The notes beneath the pieces were generated by a model. That model made no database searches. It was not told the origin of the DNA and saw only the letters and a list, made by a program, of their open reading frames with translations. Source: Pseudomonadales bacterium (lineage in GTDB: Bacteria > Pseudomonadota > Gammaproteobacteria > Pseudomonadales > Halieaceae). Taken from it: a stretch of 64,000 nucleotides of DNA. The position numbers and the translations under genes were made by a program. Location: positions 43,321 to 107,320 of the forward strand of contig JACKNV010000011.1 in the NCBI GenBank assembly GCA_024234735.1. Direction: 5' to 3'. Positions 30,778-40,881 of this stretch are shown in pieces. Positions within the stretch are counted from its first letter, which is position 1; every line of letters starts with the position of its first letter.

Positions 30778-32529
30778 TCAACACACCGCTCTTTCTACCA
30801 TTACATCCGCCACCTTCCTTTGCTGCTCGCCGGCCTCAACCAAGTGTGCTTTCAATTGGTCACACAGCGCCATTAACTCATCGACTTTATCGACGATACG
30901 TTGTTGCTCAGAATAGGGAGGTAACGGAACTATCAACTCGTACACATCACTTAAACGAAAGCTATTCTTGATACCACGCTGTGGCGCATTAAACTGCGCT
31001 ACTGCAAGAGGAGATCGGAGCAATTCCGGAAAATACCTACCTCGACAAGAAGGTAAAAATCTTAAAAGGCATGCATGCTGGTTAATATATGCCTCACCAA
31101 ATCCTGTTGGAATTCTTCCAAGATTTCCAACATCGCCAGTGATTGAAATAACAACATCATTCTCTTCCAGTTTTGTTCGCGAACCTTCACCATTACTGGG
31201 AGGAGTAACGTATCGCATTTTATCAAGCCGAAGCTCGTAACTTCCTTTCGACAGGTTTCCCATCGTTATAAACTTTGCGCCATGCTCGGCAAGATATTTT
31301 GCCCAGTCACGCGACCCCGACGTTATAAGTTCTGATAGCCAGTCAATACTTACCCACTCCCATCCATCCGGCAACACAAACGGCTTGTCCTCATCCGCTA
31401 TCGGTGGCAGCGGTCTATCTTTCTTGATCTTCCCTTCGGCAATCAGCTGGTCCTTCTCTTTGCGGATTTTCTTCAGTAACTCACTCGCCGGTTCATCATT
31501 AGGATCTTGCGGCACCAGCTTACCCATCACTGCCAGTTGCAGCAGGGTTTGTTTGAGTTTGTCTACGCTGGTGGGTGTGGTAAACAGCGCATCGAAATGC
31601 TTTTGAATGCGCACCCAGCTCTCCGAGATGTCATCGCCCTGAGTCAGTGCGTCCAGAAGCACACTGACAAGCTTCTCATGCGCATGGGCAGAATCGGCTT
31701 GCTCGGCTTCCAGTTGGTCACAAAGTGCCATCAATTCATCGACTTTGGCGACGATGCGGTGTTGTTCGTTTTTCGGAGGAAGCGGAACAATTGCGTTGTT
31801 CAACTTTGCCAAAGTCACCCGTGTGATGGCCACACCGGTCATTTCAGAACGCATCTCAGAGTAAAACAATGGTGAAGTAATCGCCTTTAGCAAGAATTGA
31901 TTATAGGTTCCAGTACTGGGCTTCAATAAAGCGACGCTTGAAAGCATGCTGAACTGTTCTTCCAGAGTATTTATGGTTGCCACTCCGGTTGTAGCACCAT
32001 CTTTTATGTATAACAGATCGCCAAAAGCGGGATCGCAGCGTCCATATATTTCTTGATGGACATCCCTAGTTACGTAAGTAATTTCAGAAAGATCTATTCC
32101 CCAAGGTTTAATATTTTTGGCAGATATATATTTGAATTCGCCGTTATCGACATTAGTTGGCGAGTGATGTGTTCCGTCCGTTAATTTCAAAAGAACATCA
32201 CCTAACTTCACCCACTCCCACCTAACTGGCAGATCAAACGGCTTTTCCTCCTCCGTAATTGGTGGCAGCGGCTTAACCTTCTTGATCTTCCCTTCAGCAA
32301 TCAGCATGTCTTTTTCTTTTCTGATTTTCTTCAGCAGCTCACTCGCCGGTTCATCACTAGGATCCTGTGGTACCAGTTTCCCGCGCACGGCCAATTCCAG
32401 TATCAACTCACGCAACCTATTGATACCATACGCACCCTTGTTGTTGCCGCTGCTGCGTCCTGCACCATTGGTTTTGGCGGTGACGGCAGCAGACCAAATA
32501 TCCAGATTGGCGGTGATCAGTTCCTTCAC
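30778..32529 (-). CDS. hsdS: Type I restriction-modification specificity subunit
   Basis: 583 residues with two target-recognition domains, each ending in a NEQHRIVAKVDELMALCDQL-like helix, and two copies of the spacer motif GKLVPQDPxDEPASELLKKI-RKEKD (near residues 50-85 and 340-380). Recognition should therefore be a bipartite DNA site, directing both methylation and cleavage. Its ATG overlaps the hsdM stop (ATGA). The near-identical spacers could allow recombination-driven change of specificity. The target sequence cannot be read from the protein. Confidence 0.93.
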   Translation of the reverse strand: MKELITANLDIWSAAVTAKTNGAGRSSGNNKGAYGINRLRELILELAVRGKLVPQDPSDEPASELLKKIRKEKDMLIAEGKIKKVKPLPPITEEEKPFDLPVRWEWVKLGDVLLKLTDGTHHSPTNVDNGEFKYISAKNIKPWGIDLSEITYVTRDVHQEIYGRCDPAFGDLLYIKDGATTGVATINTLEEQFSMLSSVALLKPSTGTYNQFLLKAITSPLFYSEMRSEMTGVAITRVTLAKLNNAIVPLPPKNEQHRIVAKVDELMALCDQLEAEQADSAHAHEKLVSVLLDALTQGDDISESWVRIQKHFDALFTTPTSVDKLKQTLLQLAVMGKLVPQDPNDEPASELLKKIRKEKDQLIAEGKIKKDRPLPPIADEDKPFVLPDGWEWVSIDWLSELITSGSRDWAKYLAEHGAKFITMGNLSKGSYELRLDKMRYVTPPSNGEGSRTKLEENDVVISITGDVGNLGRIPTGFGEAYINQHACLLRFLPSCRGRYFPELLRSPLAVAQFNAPQRGIKNSFRLSDVYELIVPLPPYSEQQRIVDKVDELMALCDQLKAHLVEAGEQQRKVADVMVERAVC

Positions 32530-34031
32530 TTTGCGGCTGCCTTTTTACCGGCCTTTACTTCCGCCGACTCGCTGCCCAGTGCCTCCGCCAATACCGCTTT
32601 CAACTGATTCCGCAATTCACTGATGGTTTTCTGCTGCGTTGCGTATTGCGCGAGGAGCACTTCGGGGTCATGAACTTCCTGCTCAACCACATGGGGGTTC
32701 TTGCAGTCCAGGTTGTAGTTGCGCGCCTTGATGTCGGCTACGGTCAGCCTCCAAGCCTGCTCATTCTCCACGCGCTTTTTGAAGCCGCCCTTCTCCTTGC
32801 TCCACCACAATTCCAGCGGCGCGAACTCGGCCACCTTCATCGGCTTGGTTTTGTTATAAGCCTTCACGCCCGGCGGCAATGGGTGTTCATAAAACCAGAT
32901 GTCCTGGGTAGGAGTCCCTTTGGTAAAGAACAGCAGGTTGGTCTTGATACTGGTATAGGGTGCAAACACGCTGTTGGGCAGGCGCACTATGGTGTGTAGG
33001 TTGCAATCCTCCAGCAGCTTCTCCTTGATCCGGGTCTTGATACCTTCACCGAACAGGAAGCCATCGGGCAGGACTACTGCCGCTCTCCCGCCGGATTTGA
33101 GTAACTGCATGATCAGCACCAGAAACAGATCGGCGGTTTCCCGGGTGCGGAAGCTGGCCGGAAAGTTGGTTTCGATGCCATCCTCTTCCATACCCCCGAA
33201 CGGAGGGTTGGTGACCACCACATCCACACGCTCCTTGGGTGTCCAGCTGATCAGCGGCCTGGCCAGGGTATTGTCATGGCGGATATTGATGGGCACATCG
33301 ATGCCGTGGAGAATCATGTTGGTGGTACAAAGTAAATGGGGCATCGGCTTCTTCTCAATGCCGTGAATGCTTTGTTGCAATTGCGCCTCATCCTCGACTG
33401 TCTTCACATCCTGCTTGCGGATGTGTTCGATGGAGCAGGTCAAAAATCCACCGGTTCCGCAGGCTGGATCCATGATAGATTCACCCAGGCGTGGGTTGAC
33501 CATCCGCACCATGAATTCCGTGACAGCACGTGGCGTATAGAATTCACCTGCATTCCCAGCTGCCTGCAGGTCGCGCAATAACTGCTCGTACATATCACCA
33601 AACAGGTGACGTTCCTGTGCCTTGTTGAAATCCACCCCCTCCTGGATCTTGTTGATCACCTGGCGAATCAACTGGCCGGATTTCATGTAGTTATAGGCAT
33701 CTTCAAACACCGAGCGAACCACATAAGCCCGTTGGTCATTGCCCCTGGCTTCCAGCTGCTGCAAACCGGGGAACAGGTCGTTGTCCAGGAACTGCTTCAA
33801 GGCATCCCCGGTCATGCCCTCCGCGTCGGCTGCCCAATTGCGCCAGCGGTATTTCTCGGGTAAAGGGGATTTGTACTTATCCTGCAACAACTCCCACTCG
33901 CTTTCCCGGTCATCGAAAATCTTGAGAAACAGCATCCACACCAGCTGGCTGAGGCGCTGGGCATCGCCATCCACGCCCACGTCCTTGCGCATGATGTCCT
34001 GAATGGATTTGATCGTGGTGGAAATACTCAT
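32526..34031 (-). CDS. hsdM: Type I restriction-modification DNA methyltransferase subunit
   Basis: 501-residue adenine-N6 methyltransferase. SAM motif DPACGTGGFLTCSIEHI and catalytic NPPFGGMEEDG are intact, preceded by the HsdM N-terminal domain (SIQDIMRKDVGVDGDAQRLS). Together with HsdS it protects host DNA; with HsdR it restricts. The C-terminus ends in an alanine/lysine stretch. It begins 41 nt after hsdR, so hsdR-hsdM-hsdS form one minus-strand operon. Confidence 0.95.
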   Translation of the reverse strand: MSISTTIKSIQDIMRKDVGVDGDAQRLSQLVWMLFLKIFDDRESEWELLQDKYKSPLPEKYRWRNWAADAEGMTGDALKQFLDNDLFPGLQQLEARGNDQRAYVVRSVFEDAYNYMKSGQLIRQVINKIQEGVDFNKAQERHLFGDMYEQLLRDLQAAGNAGEFYTPRAVTEFMVRMVNPRLGESIMDPACGTGGFLTCSIEHIRKQDVKTVEDEAQLQQSIHGIEKKPMPHLLCTTNMILHGIDVPINIRHDNTLARPLISWTPKERVDVVVTNPPFGGMEEDGIETNFPASFRTRETADLFLVLIMQLLKSGGRAAVVLPDGFLFGEGIKTRIKEKLLEDCNLHTIVRLPNSVFAPYTSIKTNLLFFTKGTPTQDIWFYEHPLPPGVKAYNKTKPMKVAEFAPLELWWSKEKGGFKKRVENEQAWRLTVADIKARNYNLDCKNPHVVEQEVHDPEVLLAQYATQQKTISELRNQLKAVLAEALGSESAEVKAGKKAAAK

Positions 34032-34072
34032 AGGTTCTCTAATTTCTCATTAGCAATTCAAGATTGTTAAAA

Positions 34073-36445
34073 CTATGATGCGTACAGGTGCCGTTCCAGT
34101 TCGGCCAGCGCTTCCAGATAGGGCTGTTTGCCGCCGAAGGCCGATACCAGCTCACTGGCGGTGCCCATCTTGCTGAAGGGATCGATCGTCAGAATCTTGA
34201 TGTCCTCGATATTCTCGATCCCGGTATCGGCATACTTCTCCAACAGCGTTTCCAGCACCTGGCGGGCCTGTTCACCGTACTTGGCAAAGTAGTGGCGTTT
34301 TTTGACGTTATTGGCGCGTTCCCGGCGGGTCAGCGGCGGCTGATCGAAGGCGACATGGCAGATCAAGTCAAACACATCGAACTCTTTACCCACCTCCTCG
34401 GCCAGGGGCTCCAATAGCACACCCTGCTCCTGCAGCGCCTGTAGGATGGCTACCTTGCGATCAGCCTTGCTCCAACTGCGCAAAAAATGATCAAGGGACG
34501 CATAGTCCTTGCGGACCGTCCGGCGAGTGTAGTCCTTCAGCGATTCGGTGATCAGTTTGCCGTCTGGGCCATAGTACTGTATCCGCTCCCCCACCACATA
34601 CACGGCCACGTCGCCCACGACATACTTGATGCGTTTACTGCCACCGCCGGTATCACCACCATCCTCCGGACCGCCATCCGGTTCATCCCCATCGGGCAGC
34701 GGCGGGCTATCGTCCCCCTCTCCTGGCGAACCCTTATCAGGCGGCACGACTGGATCATCGCCGGTGGGCTGATAAATCACCACCGGATCCCCATCAAAGG
34801 CAGGATCAGCAAAGAGCTCGGTGGCCTTTTTGAAATCCATGATGGTGAACCAGTATTTATCGTAGTCTTCATTGATGCGAGTACCGCGCCCGATAATCTG
34901 CTTGAACTCGGTCATCGACCTGATGTGCTGGTCGAGCACAATCAGCTTGCAGGTTTGCGCATCCACCCCTGTGCTCATTAACTTGGACGTCGTGGCAATT
35001 ACCGGATAGCGCTCTTCCGGGTTGATGAAATTGTCCAGCTCCGCCTTGCCTTCCTGTTCATCCCCGGTAATACGCATCACATATTTGCGGCTTTCCTTTA
35101 CCCGCTCAGGATTCAGATTCACTAGAGCCTGGCGCATGCGCTCGGCGTGGTTGATGTCATCACAGAATACGATGGTCTTGGCATAGGGATCGGTGGCCAC
35201 TAGAAAGTCCGTGATTTTCCTGGCCACCAGTTCGGTGCGCTGTTCCAGTACCAGCGTTTTATCCATGTCACTCAGGTTGTAGATACGGTCCTCGATGGCA
35301 TTGCCGTGTTTATCGGTCTGGCCCTTACTCGGTCGCCAGCCCTGCACGTCTTTATCGATATCGATACGGATGACTTTGTAGGGTGCGAGAAACCCATCCT
35401 CGATGCCCTGTTTCAAGGTGTAGCTGTAAATCGGTTCACCAAAGTAATGAATGCTGGACACATCCTTGGTTTCTTTGGGTGTCGCGGTGAGCCCGATGTG
35501 GGTGGCTGATGAAAAATAGGTAAGGACGTCACGCCAGGCCGAATCCTCGGCTGCACTGCCCCGGTGGCACTCATCGATTACTACCAGATCGAAGAAATCC
35601 GGGGTGAACTGCTTGTAGGTATTCCTGGCCTCCTCGGACCCAGTCACCGCCTGGTACAGCGAGAGATAGATTTCATAGCTTTTGTCGATCTGCCGGTTGC
35701 TGATCTTGGTCATCGCCGGACCGAATGGCTTGAAGTCATTGTTCTTGGTTTGATCCACCAGAATATTTCGATCAGCCAAAAACAGAATCCGCTTCTTGGC
35801 GCAAGACTTCCACAGCCGCCAGATAATCTGGAACGCCGTATACGTCTTCCCTGTACCGGTCGCCATCACCAACAATATGCGCTGCTGACCTCTGGCGACC
35901 GCCTCGACGGCACTATTGATTGCGTTGGCCTGGTAATAACGGGGACTGCGGCCCATTCCGTCATCGTGGTAGGGCATTTCCACCGTGTGGCGAGCAGTGT
36001 CTGAGTCCAATCCTTTCCAGGTACAATAGCGCGCCCAGAGGTCCTGAGGCGATGGGAAGGCATCGAGCATCAGTTCACGCTCGGTCTTGGCGGCATGCCC
36101 GGTACGGTCGTGCATCAGGAAGGCATCGCCGTTGGAGCTGAATACGAAGGGCACACCCAGGGTTTCCGCATAGTTGAGCGCCTGCTGTATACCAGCGCCG
36201 ACGCCGTGGGTGTTGTCCTTGGCCTCAATGACGGCAATGGGGATATTGGGCTTGAAGTACAGGACATAGTCCGCCCGCTTCTGCTCACCGCGTGAATGCA
36301 GTTTACCGCGTACTATCACCCGCCCCTTGGTGAACGTGACCTCCTCCCGTATCTGGCTATGCAGATCCCAACCCGCCCCGGTTACAGCAGGGGTGATGTA
36401 CTTCGAGCAGATGTCCCGTTCGGAGAGCTTTTTCTTATCGGTCAT
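34073..36445 (-). CDS. hsdR: Type I restriction enzyme translocase/endonuclease subunit
   Basis: 790 residues from [11 protein letters not shown]. The N-terminal nuclease core is visible in [22 protein letters not shown] (split: [17 protein letters not shown]), then an SF2 ATPase with [22 protein letters not shown] (DEAD-like box), LTATPKET and [13 protein letters not shown] long Pro/Gly/Asp linker (near [20 protein letters not shown]) precedes the C-terminal helical domain that docks on HsdM. A Met 16 codons upstream is less likely. First gene of the RM operon. Confidence 0.94.
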   Translation of the reverse strand: MTDKKKLSERDICSKYITPAVTGAGWDLHSQIREEVTFTKGRVIVRGKLHSRGEQKRADYVLYFKPNIPIAVIEAKDNTHGVGAGIQQALNYAETLGVPFVFSSNGDAFLMHDRTGHAAKTERELMLDAFPSPQDLWARYCTWKGLDSDTARHTVEMPYHDDGMGRSPRYYQANAINSAVEAVARGQQRILLVMATGTGKTYTAFQIIWRLWKSCAKKRILFLADRNILVDQTKNNDFKPFGPAMTKISNRQIDKSYEIYLSLYQAVTGSEEARNTYKQFTPDFFDLVVIDECHRGSAAEDSAWRDVLTYFSSATHIGLTATPKETKDVSSIHYFGEPIYSYTLKQGIEDGFLAPYKVIRIDIDKDVQGWRPSKGQTDKHGNAIEDRIYNLSDMDKTLVLEQRTELVARKITDFLVATDPYAKTIVFCDDINHAERMRQALVNLNPERVKESRKYVMRITGDEQEGKAELDNFINPEERYPVIATTSKLMSTGVDAQTCKLIVLDQHIRSMTEFKQIIGRGTRINEDYDKYWFTIMDFKKATELFADPAFDGDPVVIYQPTGDDPVVPPDKGSPGEGDDSPPLPDGDEPDGGPEDGGDTGGGSKRIKYVVGDVAVYVVGERIQYYGPDGKLITESLKDYTRRTVRKDYASLDHFLRSWSKADRKVAILQALQEQGVLLEPLAEEVGKEFDVFDLICHVAFDQPPLTRRERANNVKKRHYFAKYGEQARQVLETLLEKYADTGIENIEDIKILTIDPFSKMGTASELVSAFGGKQPYLEALAELERHLYAS

Positions 36446-36781
36446 GCGACGGGTGGCCCCTCTTGTCGGCTCTTTCTTTGCTCGTCCCGGCAAAAGAGGA
36501 TAGTAGCAAAATTCGCAACAGATGGATCAATTATCCGTCTTGGGGTCGATATCGGTGGCTTCAATGACACTCGGGGATAGGGCGCTCTGAGCTGTGGTCG
36601 CCAGCGATAGAAGTCGGGGATTGTAGACCAGGGGGAAGCCATAATTGCTTTCTTTCATTGTGCTCCTATGGCCGACCGCGACTGCCATACTATTCTATAT
36701 AAATCAGCATTTTACCAAAAGTCACTTCGTTTTTTCTGCCATATTGATATGCTTCGATCCTGGCAGAAAGGAGGATGCATC
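36446..36781. other. Divergent intergenic region
   Basis: Separates hsdR (minus) from the 93-residue protein gene (plus). It must hold the hsdRMS promoter and is AT-rich in its right half. I see no convincing -35/-10 pair, repeat or RNA in it. Confidence 0.35.
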
Positions 36782-37063
36782 ATGGCCACAAAAGCCAGCG
36801 AACCGGTGGTGACTGGTCCAAGAACCAAGAATTCCGGCAAGCGGTATCGACTCGGAAAGCCCCTCCAACGGGCCATGGCACATCACAATGCAGTCAGCTG
36901 GGCGATCATAGAGGCCATTATGGCTGCCTACGGGAGTGCAGACTACTGGGATCTGGCTTGTGCCTGCAGAGGCCACCTCCATGAAAATGATCCGGATGAC
37001 CCTCGAGGGCCACAACACTGGATCGATTACTGCATCAAAAATGGGTGGCTTACCGAAACGTGA
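36782..37063 (+). CDS. Hypothetical protein (93 aa)
   Basis: Starts MATKASEPVV after AAAGGAGG, 7 nt upstream; the longer frame from 36668 lacks a ribosome site. A basic N-terminus is followed by AMAHHNAVSWAIIEAIMAAYGS, DYWDLACACRGHLHEN and HWIDYCIKNGWLTET. Spacing of His and Cys could suggest metal binding but no known motif is met. No family recognised. First of a run of small plus-strand genes. Confidence 0.65.
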   Translation: MATKASEPVVTGPRTKNSGKRYRLGKPLQRAMAHHNAVSWAIIEAIMAAYGSADYWDLACACRGHLHENDPDDPRGPQHWIDYCIKNGWLTET

Positions 37064-37105
37064 TTGATACGATGAATACTTGAACACGGTATAGGCAAGA
37101 GCAAC

Positions 37106-37444
37106 ATGGAAAACGATCCAAAAATGACTGGTAGTATTCGCAACTGCTCTTGGGGTTACAAATGCGAAAAGACCTGGGACGATCTACTCGCTATAGACCG
37201 CACAGACCACAGATATTGTGATACTTGTGAGAAGAACGTCTATCTATGTAAAACCGCAGATGAACTCTCTACCTCAGTTCTTCTGAACCGCTGCGTTGCC
37301 TTTCACCCAAAATTGGTAGATCAACTTGGTGCTCTTGCTGCTACCAGCGAACTCGAGGACATAAATCGGCCCAATGCAAAAGATTTTGATCCTCTTGAGC
37401 CTTTATCCATTGGGGAAATACAAACACCCTACTATACAAAGTAA
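37106..37444 (+). CDS. Hypothetical Cys-rich protein (112 aa)
   Basis: NCSWGYKCEKTWDDLLAID, then HRYCDTCEKNVYLCKTADEL, gives a Cys pattern (C-x5-C ... C-x2-C-x6-C) that looks like a small zinc-binding module. Similar short proteins with W-x-C...WDDL...R-x-C-x2-C occur as uncharacterised proteobacterial proteins. The C-terminal half is ordinary and acidic. Follows the 93-residue gene by 42 nt, same strand. Function unknown. Confidence 0.65.
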   Translation: MENDPKMTGSIRNCSWGYKCEKTWDDLLAIDRTDHRYCDTCEKNVYLCKTADELSTSVLLNRCVAFHPKLVDQLGALAATSELEDINRPNAKDFDPLEPLSIGEIQTPYYTK

Positions 37445-37487
37445 AAAAACTTACAGTAAGTAACCGGCACCCTCTGAGAGGCAACGC

Positions 37488-37880
37488 GTGCACCAAAATA
37501 TAATCGAACTCAAAAACTGGTATGCCCAACCAGTCCACTGCCCATTCTGCGGTAGTGGACTGCATCTTCATGAATCCTTTGCATGCAAACACCAGTTATA
37601 TTTGGTTTTCGATGGCGCCTTCTACTACATAAGAGAACGATTTGCACATGAGCTAAATTTGCCTGATGGCGATCTGGATTCCGGTGACATAGTTTTTGAT
37701 AAAAACATATATGGCTCAACATACGACATCCTCGATCGTGCCCATGGAAAAATTCCAAACTTAGTAGAATTCAGAATCGACAATGTGAGTGACATGGCAC
37801 ATGCGGGGTTCGCGAACCTCGACTCGGAAACTGTTGGCTGGGGCCTAAAGCACAAAAGCCCCTACGATGACAGTGAGTAG
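37488..37880 (+). CDS. Hypothetical protein with N-terminal zinc ribbon half
   Basis: 130 residues. CPFCGSGLHLHESFACKHQLYLVF near the N-terminus offers C-x2-C and C-x-H, a plausible metal site. The rest (IPNLVEFRIDNVSDMAHAGF) is unclassified. It lies 43 nt after the preceding small gene and may be cotranscribed with it. Start taken at the GTG/ATG region at 37488 as the first Met with a GAGAGG upstream. No function assigned. Confidence 0.6.
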   Translation: MHQNIIELKNWYAQPVHCPFCGSGLHLHESFACKHQLYLVFDGAFYYIRERFAHELNLPDGDLDSGDIVFDKNIYGSTYDILDRAHGKIPNLVEFRIDNVSDMAHAGFANLDSETVGWGLKHKSPYDDSE

Positions 37881-38093
37881 TCGCCCTTGAGCCACATAAA
37901 TTGTTCGATACGCCTTTCAATCATTACTATTACCCCGGTATCGCGAGACTCTTGACATAGGAGATCGCAAAGAATGCGGTTAAGTGGTCGGCTGGCTCAA
38001 TGCTTAAGGAGATTTTGCTTTATCCAGATGACACTAAGGACATATCGATAAAATCGGATTCGCTAATGTATTACCAAACAAGAGGAAGCTTGA

Positions 38094-38627
38094 GTGGAAA
38101 CAGGTAATTTGATAAATATCGGCCTTGCATTTGTAACGCTCGTTACTACGATCATGGGAATCTTGGTCACTGTAAAATTAAAATATCTACAAGCCAATGA
38201 ATTTTACGAATGGCTTTCTGCAACTTGGTTCAAACTTAGATGGGGCATAATGCTATCTTCATTTATTCTCCTCGCAGGTTGGTCTATTTATACAATTAAT
38301 CAGATTTCCGACATAGTCCAGGGAGAACCCTTTGCTACCTTAGCATTAGAGGCCGTGAAAGGAGGGCTATCCTTTTCCTTTGCAATGAGCTTTATAGTCA
38401 TGATTATCAATTTTCTTTTGTTGATTTCGTTTGCAAGGGAGCAGAATCGCACCAATCGCGTGTTTAATGAGTTCAGTAAAGCATCTATCGATCTTATACG
38501 AGACATAAACACCGCGATTTCGACTAACCCTGAATCTATCCAGTCATTTCAGGAAACGTTGAAAGACCTAATACGAAGTGAAAGGGAACATGATAACGAC
38601 AGTCTCGATATGCCCACTAACAAATAG
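38094..38627 (+). CDS. Two- to four-span inner-membrane protein, unknown
   Basis: 177 residues starting at GTG (METGNLINIGLAFVTLVTTI). Hydrophobic segments lie at about residues 5-27, 48-68 and 92-115, followed by a charged cytoplasmic-type tail with NRTNRVFNEFSKASIDLIRD. AGAGGAAGCTTGA precedes the start. AT-rich compared with the core genome. No family recognised. Confidence 0.6.
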   Translation: METGNLINIGLAFVTLVTTIMGILVTVKLKYLQANEFYEWLSATWFKLRWGIMLSSFILLAGWSIYTINQISDIVQGEPFATLALEAVKGGLSFSFAMSFIVMIINFLLLISFAREQNRTNRVFNEFSKASIDLIRDINTAISTNPESIQSFQETLKDLIRSEREHDNDSLDMPTNK

Positions 38628-38748
38628 TCCTGCAGTGTATCTGGCCACCAGGATTTACTGATTTGTAAAGAGTTCTCGAGATCCACTGCACTTCTGTCAG
38701 GAGAAATATATATAGCCAAGGAAATAAAATCGAGAGGAGAGTTTCTCC

Positions 38749-39066
38749 ATGCACAAACTTACATTACTTGCCTTCCTACTACTTTCCGTTACCACCCTCG
38801 CCCAAACCCCCATCCCCCGCGTCGGCGATTCCTGCCCCACTGGCACCTATCGCTCCGGTGACTACTGCGAACCCTTCAAGTCCTCCGAGGACCAGGTGAT
38901 CATCCAGCGCAGTGGCAACGATTGCCCCACCGGTTTCTACAAATCAGGCAACTACTGCAAGCGTCTGGCCAACTCTGGCCGAGAAGCATTGCCCAGGGAG
39001 GATGGCGGCAAGTGCCCCACTGGCTGGTATAAATCAGGGCAGTATTGTGTGAAGCAGGAAGGGTGA
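38749..39066 (+). CDS. Secreted protein of three CPTGxYxSGxYC repeats
   Basis: 105 residues: signal peptide MHKLTLLAFLLLSVTTLAQT, then three near-identical units, CPTGTYRSGDYCEPF, CPTGFYKSGNYCKRL and CPTGWYKSGQYCVKQ, spaced about 30 residues apart. Each holds two Cys likely to bridge within the unit, so this should be a small stable extracytoplasmic repeat protein. GAGAGGAGAG gives a strong ribosome site. Binding partner unknown; GC content is higher than its neighbours, hinting at another origin. Confidence 0.75.
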   Translation: MHKLTLLAFLLLSVTTLAQTPIPRVGDSCPTGTYRSGDYCEPFKSSEDQVIIQRSGNDCPTGFYKSGNYCKRLANSGREALPREDGGKCPTGWYKSGQYCVKQEG

Positions 39067-39413
39067 GGTTTCAAGATAGCCCTCCCCCATTGGCCCGGTG
39101 CTACCCGACTTTGATTTCTGACAAAAATATTCAATAAATTCAGATAATTGGCTACAAACACCCACGATTTTCATCGATTACCAATGATTTCCTACGAATT
39201 TCAAAGAATGGAATGTTTCAGGGATTCTATGCAGGGCATGGGATTGTGGTGGGTGAATTGTGGTTGTAGTTATAGAGGCGGCATGAGGAAATCTCGCTAA
39301 AAGAAAAATCTATTCTGGCATCCCGCAAACTTCATCCCTTACGATTCTCTAATCGTTCAGTTATCGACTGAAGGACCCAACTACAACGATGAGATAGGGA
39401 CATCTCCGTCACC
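39067..39413. other. Gene-free stretch
   Basis: AT-rich, no coding-like frame and no clear hairpin terminator. It contains several short direct repeats of the type ATTTCAAAGAAT/GATTTCCTACGAATTTC without clear pattern. It presumably holds the promoter of the metallopeptidase gene. Confidence 0.35.
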
Positions 39414-40598
39414 GTGAAATCAATTCATCCCTGGCTATTTTTTGTTCTACTTTGTATGTCCAGCATCATGGCGGCTTTCTGGCTGCGTGGAGGAACGGAC
39501 GCAAGCATTTTCGCCGCTTTGAATTCGATGGCTTCAGATTTACGTCACTGGTTTGCAGAGCGGACCGAGGAGATCGGCGACCATAAGGAATCACTGGAGA
39601 CTTGGGCGGAAGCCGGTAGAGTATCTCCAGTTGGCAACTTTCCCTCCCAAGGGGCCAACTATCATGCGGCCTATCTGGACCATACTTCAGGCGATTCTGC
39701 CGTTTGTGGCCGCCCATCAACAAAATCCAGGAGCGATACCAGCGCTCAGCGCATCTACAAGTGGGTCGATGAAGATGGGCAGACACATATGTCCGATAAA
39801 CCCCCTGAAGCAGGTCTCGCATCGGTAGTGGACTTGGGGATAACTAAGCAGGATTTCACCTACGAAATCATTCCGGATGGCGTAACGCTGCCGATTGCCT
39901 TTCAGGGCCAACTCGCTGCAGGCTCCAAGCGTATGTACGACACCTGGCACTTCTTCCTGGGTGAGGAGAATCTCAGACAGTCCAGGATTCAGCTTTTACT
40001 AATGGGTGATCCCAACCGCTTTGATGCCTACCACGCTCAAAGCTCACCCGCGTCAGGAAACAGGCAAGTTGCCGGCTTCTACAGCATGGGTAAGAATCAG
40101 GCGGTGGTGAAATATGATGCCAATCGGCCAGCCCAGAACCTCGGCACCACCTTCCATGAGATATCCCACCTTATCACCGCCGCCCATCTTGGCCCAACGC
40201 CACCCTGGTTAACCGAGGGACTGGCCGAGTACTTTGAAACCATGCAGGTCCAGGGCCAGGCTGGAGTAATCTACCCCAACTACAGCCACATCAAGCTCTT
40301 ACGCTCCAATCCACTGCCCGGGCTGACGGATTACCTTACTATCAAGCGATCCGACTGGTATAGCATAAACAGAGGCAGAAACTATGCTATTGCCTGGTCG
40401 CTCGTAAACTTTTTGATGAGTGGAGCGCCGGGTACATATGCATTGCAGGAAACCGTACGCCAAGTTCACGGTAATTTCTGTAAGCCGTTCTCCGTGGAGG
40501 GAGCGCTGGACAAGGCTTATCCCGGCGGTCTCCGTCGGCTTGAGGCAGACTGGCGGAAGTGGTTGGCTAGTGGTGAGTTCAAAGTGCAGCAAACGTAG
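39414..40598 (+). CDS. Membrane-anchored or exported gluzincin-type metallopeptidase with DUF4124-like segment
   Basis: 394 residues, GTG start, one N-terminal hydrophobic segment (WLFFVLLCMSSIMAAFWL). Residues about 112-135 (RIYKWVDEDGQTHMSDKPP) match the DUF4124 periplasmic motif. A zinc site follows: FHEISHL with His248, Glu249 and His252, and EGLAEYF with Glu272, the gluzincin spacing, as in DUF1570-like peptidases. It should cut a substrate in the periplasm or outside. No inhibitor gene is beside it. Confidence 0.75.
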   Translation: MKSIHPWLFFVLLCMSSIMAAFWLRGGTDASIFAALNSMASDLRHWFAERTEEIGDHKESLETWAEAGRVSPVGNFPSQGANYHAAYLDHTSGDSAVCGRPSTKSRSDTSAQRIYKWVDEDGQTHMSDKPPEAGLASVVDLGITKQDFTYEIIPDGVTLPIAFQGQLAAGSKRMYDTWHFFLGEENLRQSRIQLLLMGDPNRFDAYHAQSSPASGNRQVAGFYSMGKNQAVVKYDANRPAQNLGTTFHEISHLITAAHLGPTPPWLTEGLAEYFETMQVQGQAGVIYPNYSHIKLLRSNPLPGLTDYLTIKRSDWYSINRGRNYAIAWSLVNFLMSGAPGTYALQETVRQVHGNFCKPFSVEGALDKAYPGGLRRLEADWRKWLASGEFKVQQT

Positions 40599-40881
40599 AG
40601 CCCGGTTGTCGAGGCCGTGTGGTTATATCTGTTTAAAAGAAGGCTGGCCAGGAATCCCGGGAGAAACTGGGTAGGGTACTTTCCCTATTGGCCCGCCCCT
40701 GTTTACTGAGCCTGACCGGAGAACTGCGGTGCACTATAAGGGCCCGGGCCACGAGACAGCTTTCATCAATGGCGGCCGTTTCGTGGGATTGTGAGTGTAC
40801 GGCCGTTGTCGACCCGGCCGTATTGCAGCCAGCAGAACCTCGCTCTCGAACGGCGGGTAAGTTGTAATCACCGGTATCTGA
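40599..40881. other. Gene-free gap between convergent genes
   Basis: High-GC in contrast to flanks, with CCGGCCGT-type palindromes near 40800-40830. No gene or T-tailed terminator supported. Confidence 0.3.

Noticed and set aside
38000..38107. 35-codon frame before the three-span membrane protein
   Set aside because: Ends just inside the next gene, but has no ribosome site or recognisable composition.
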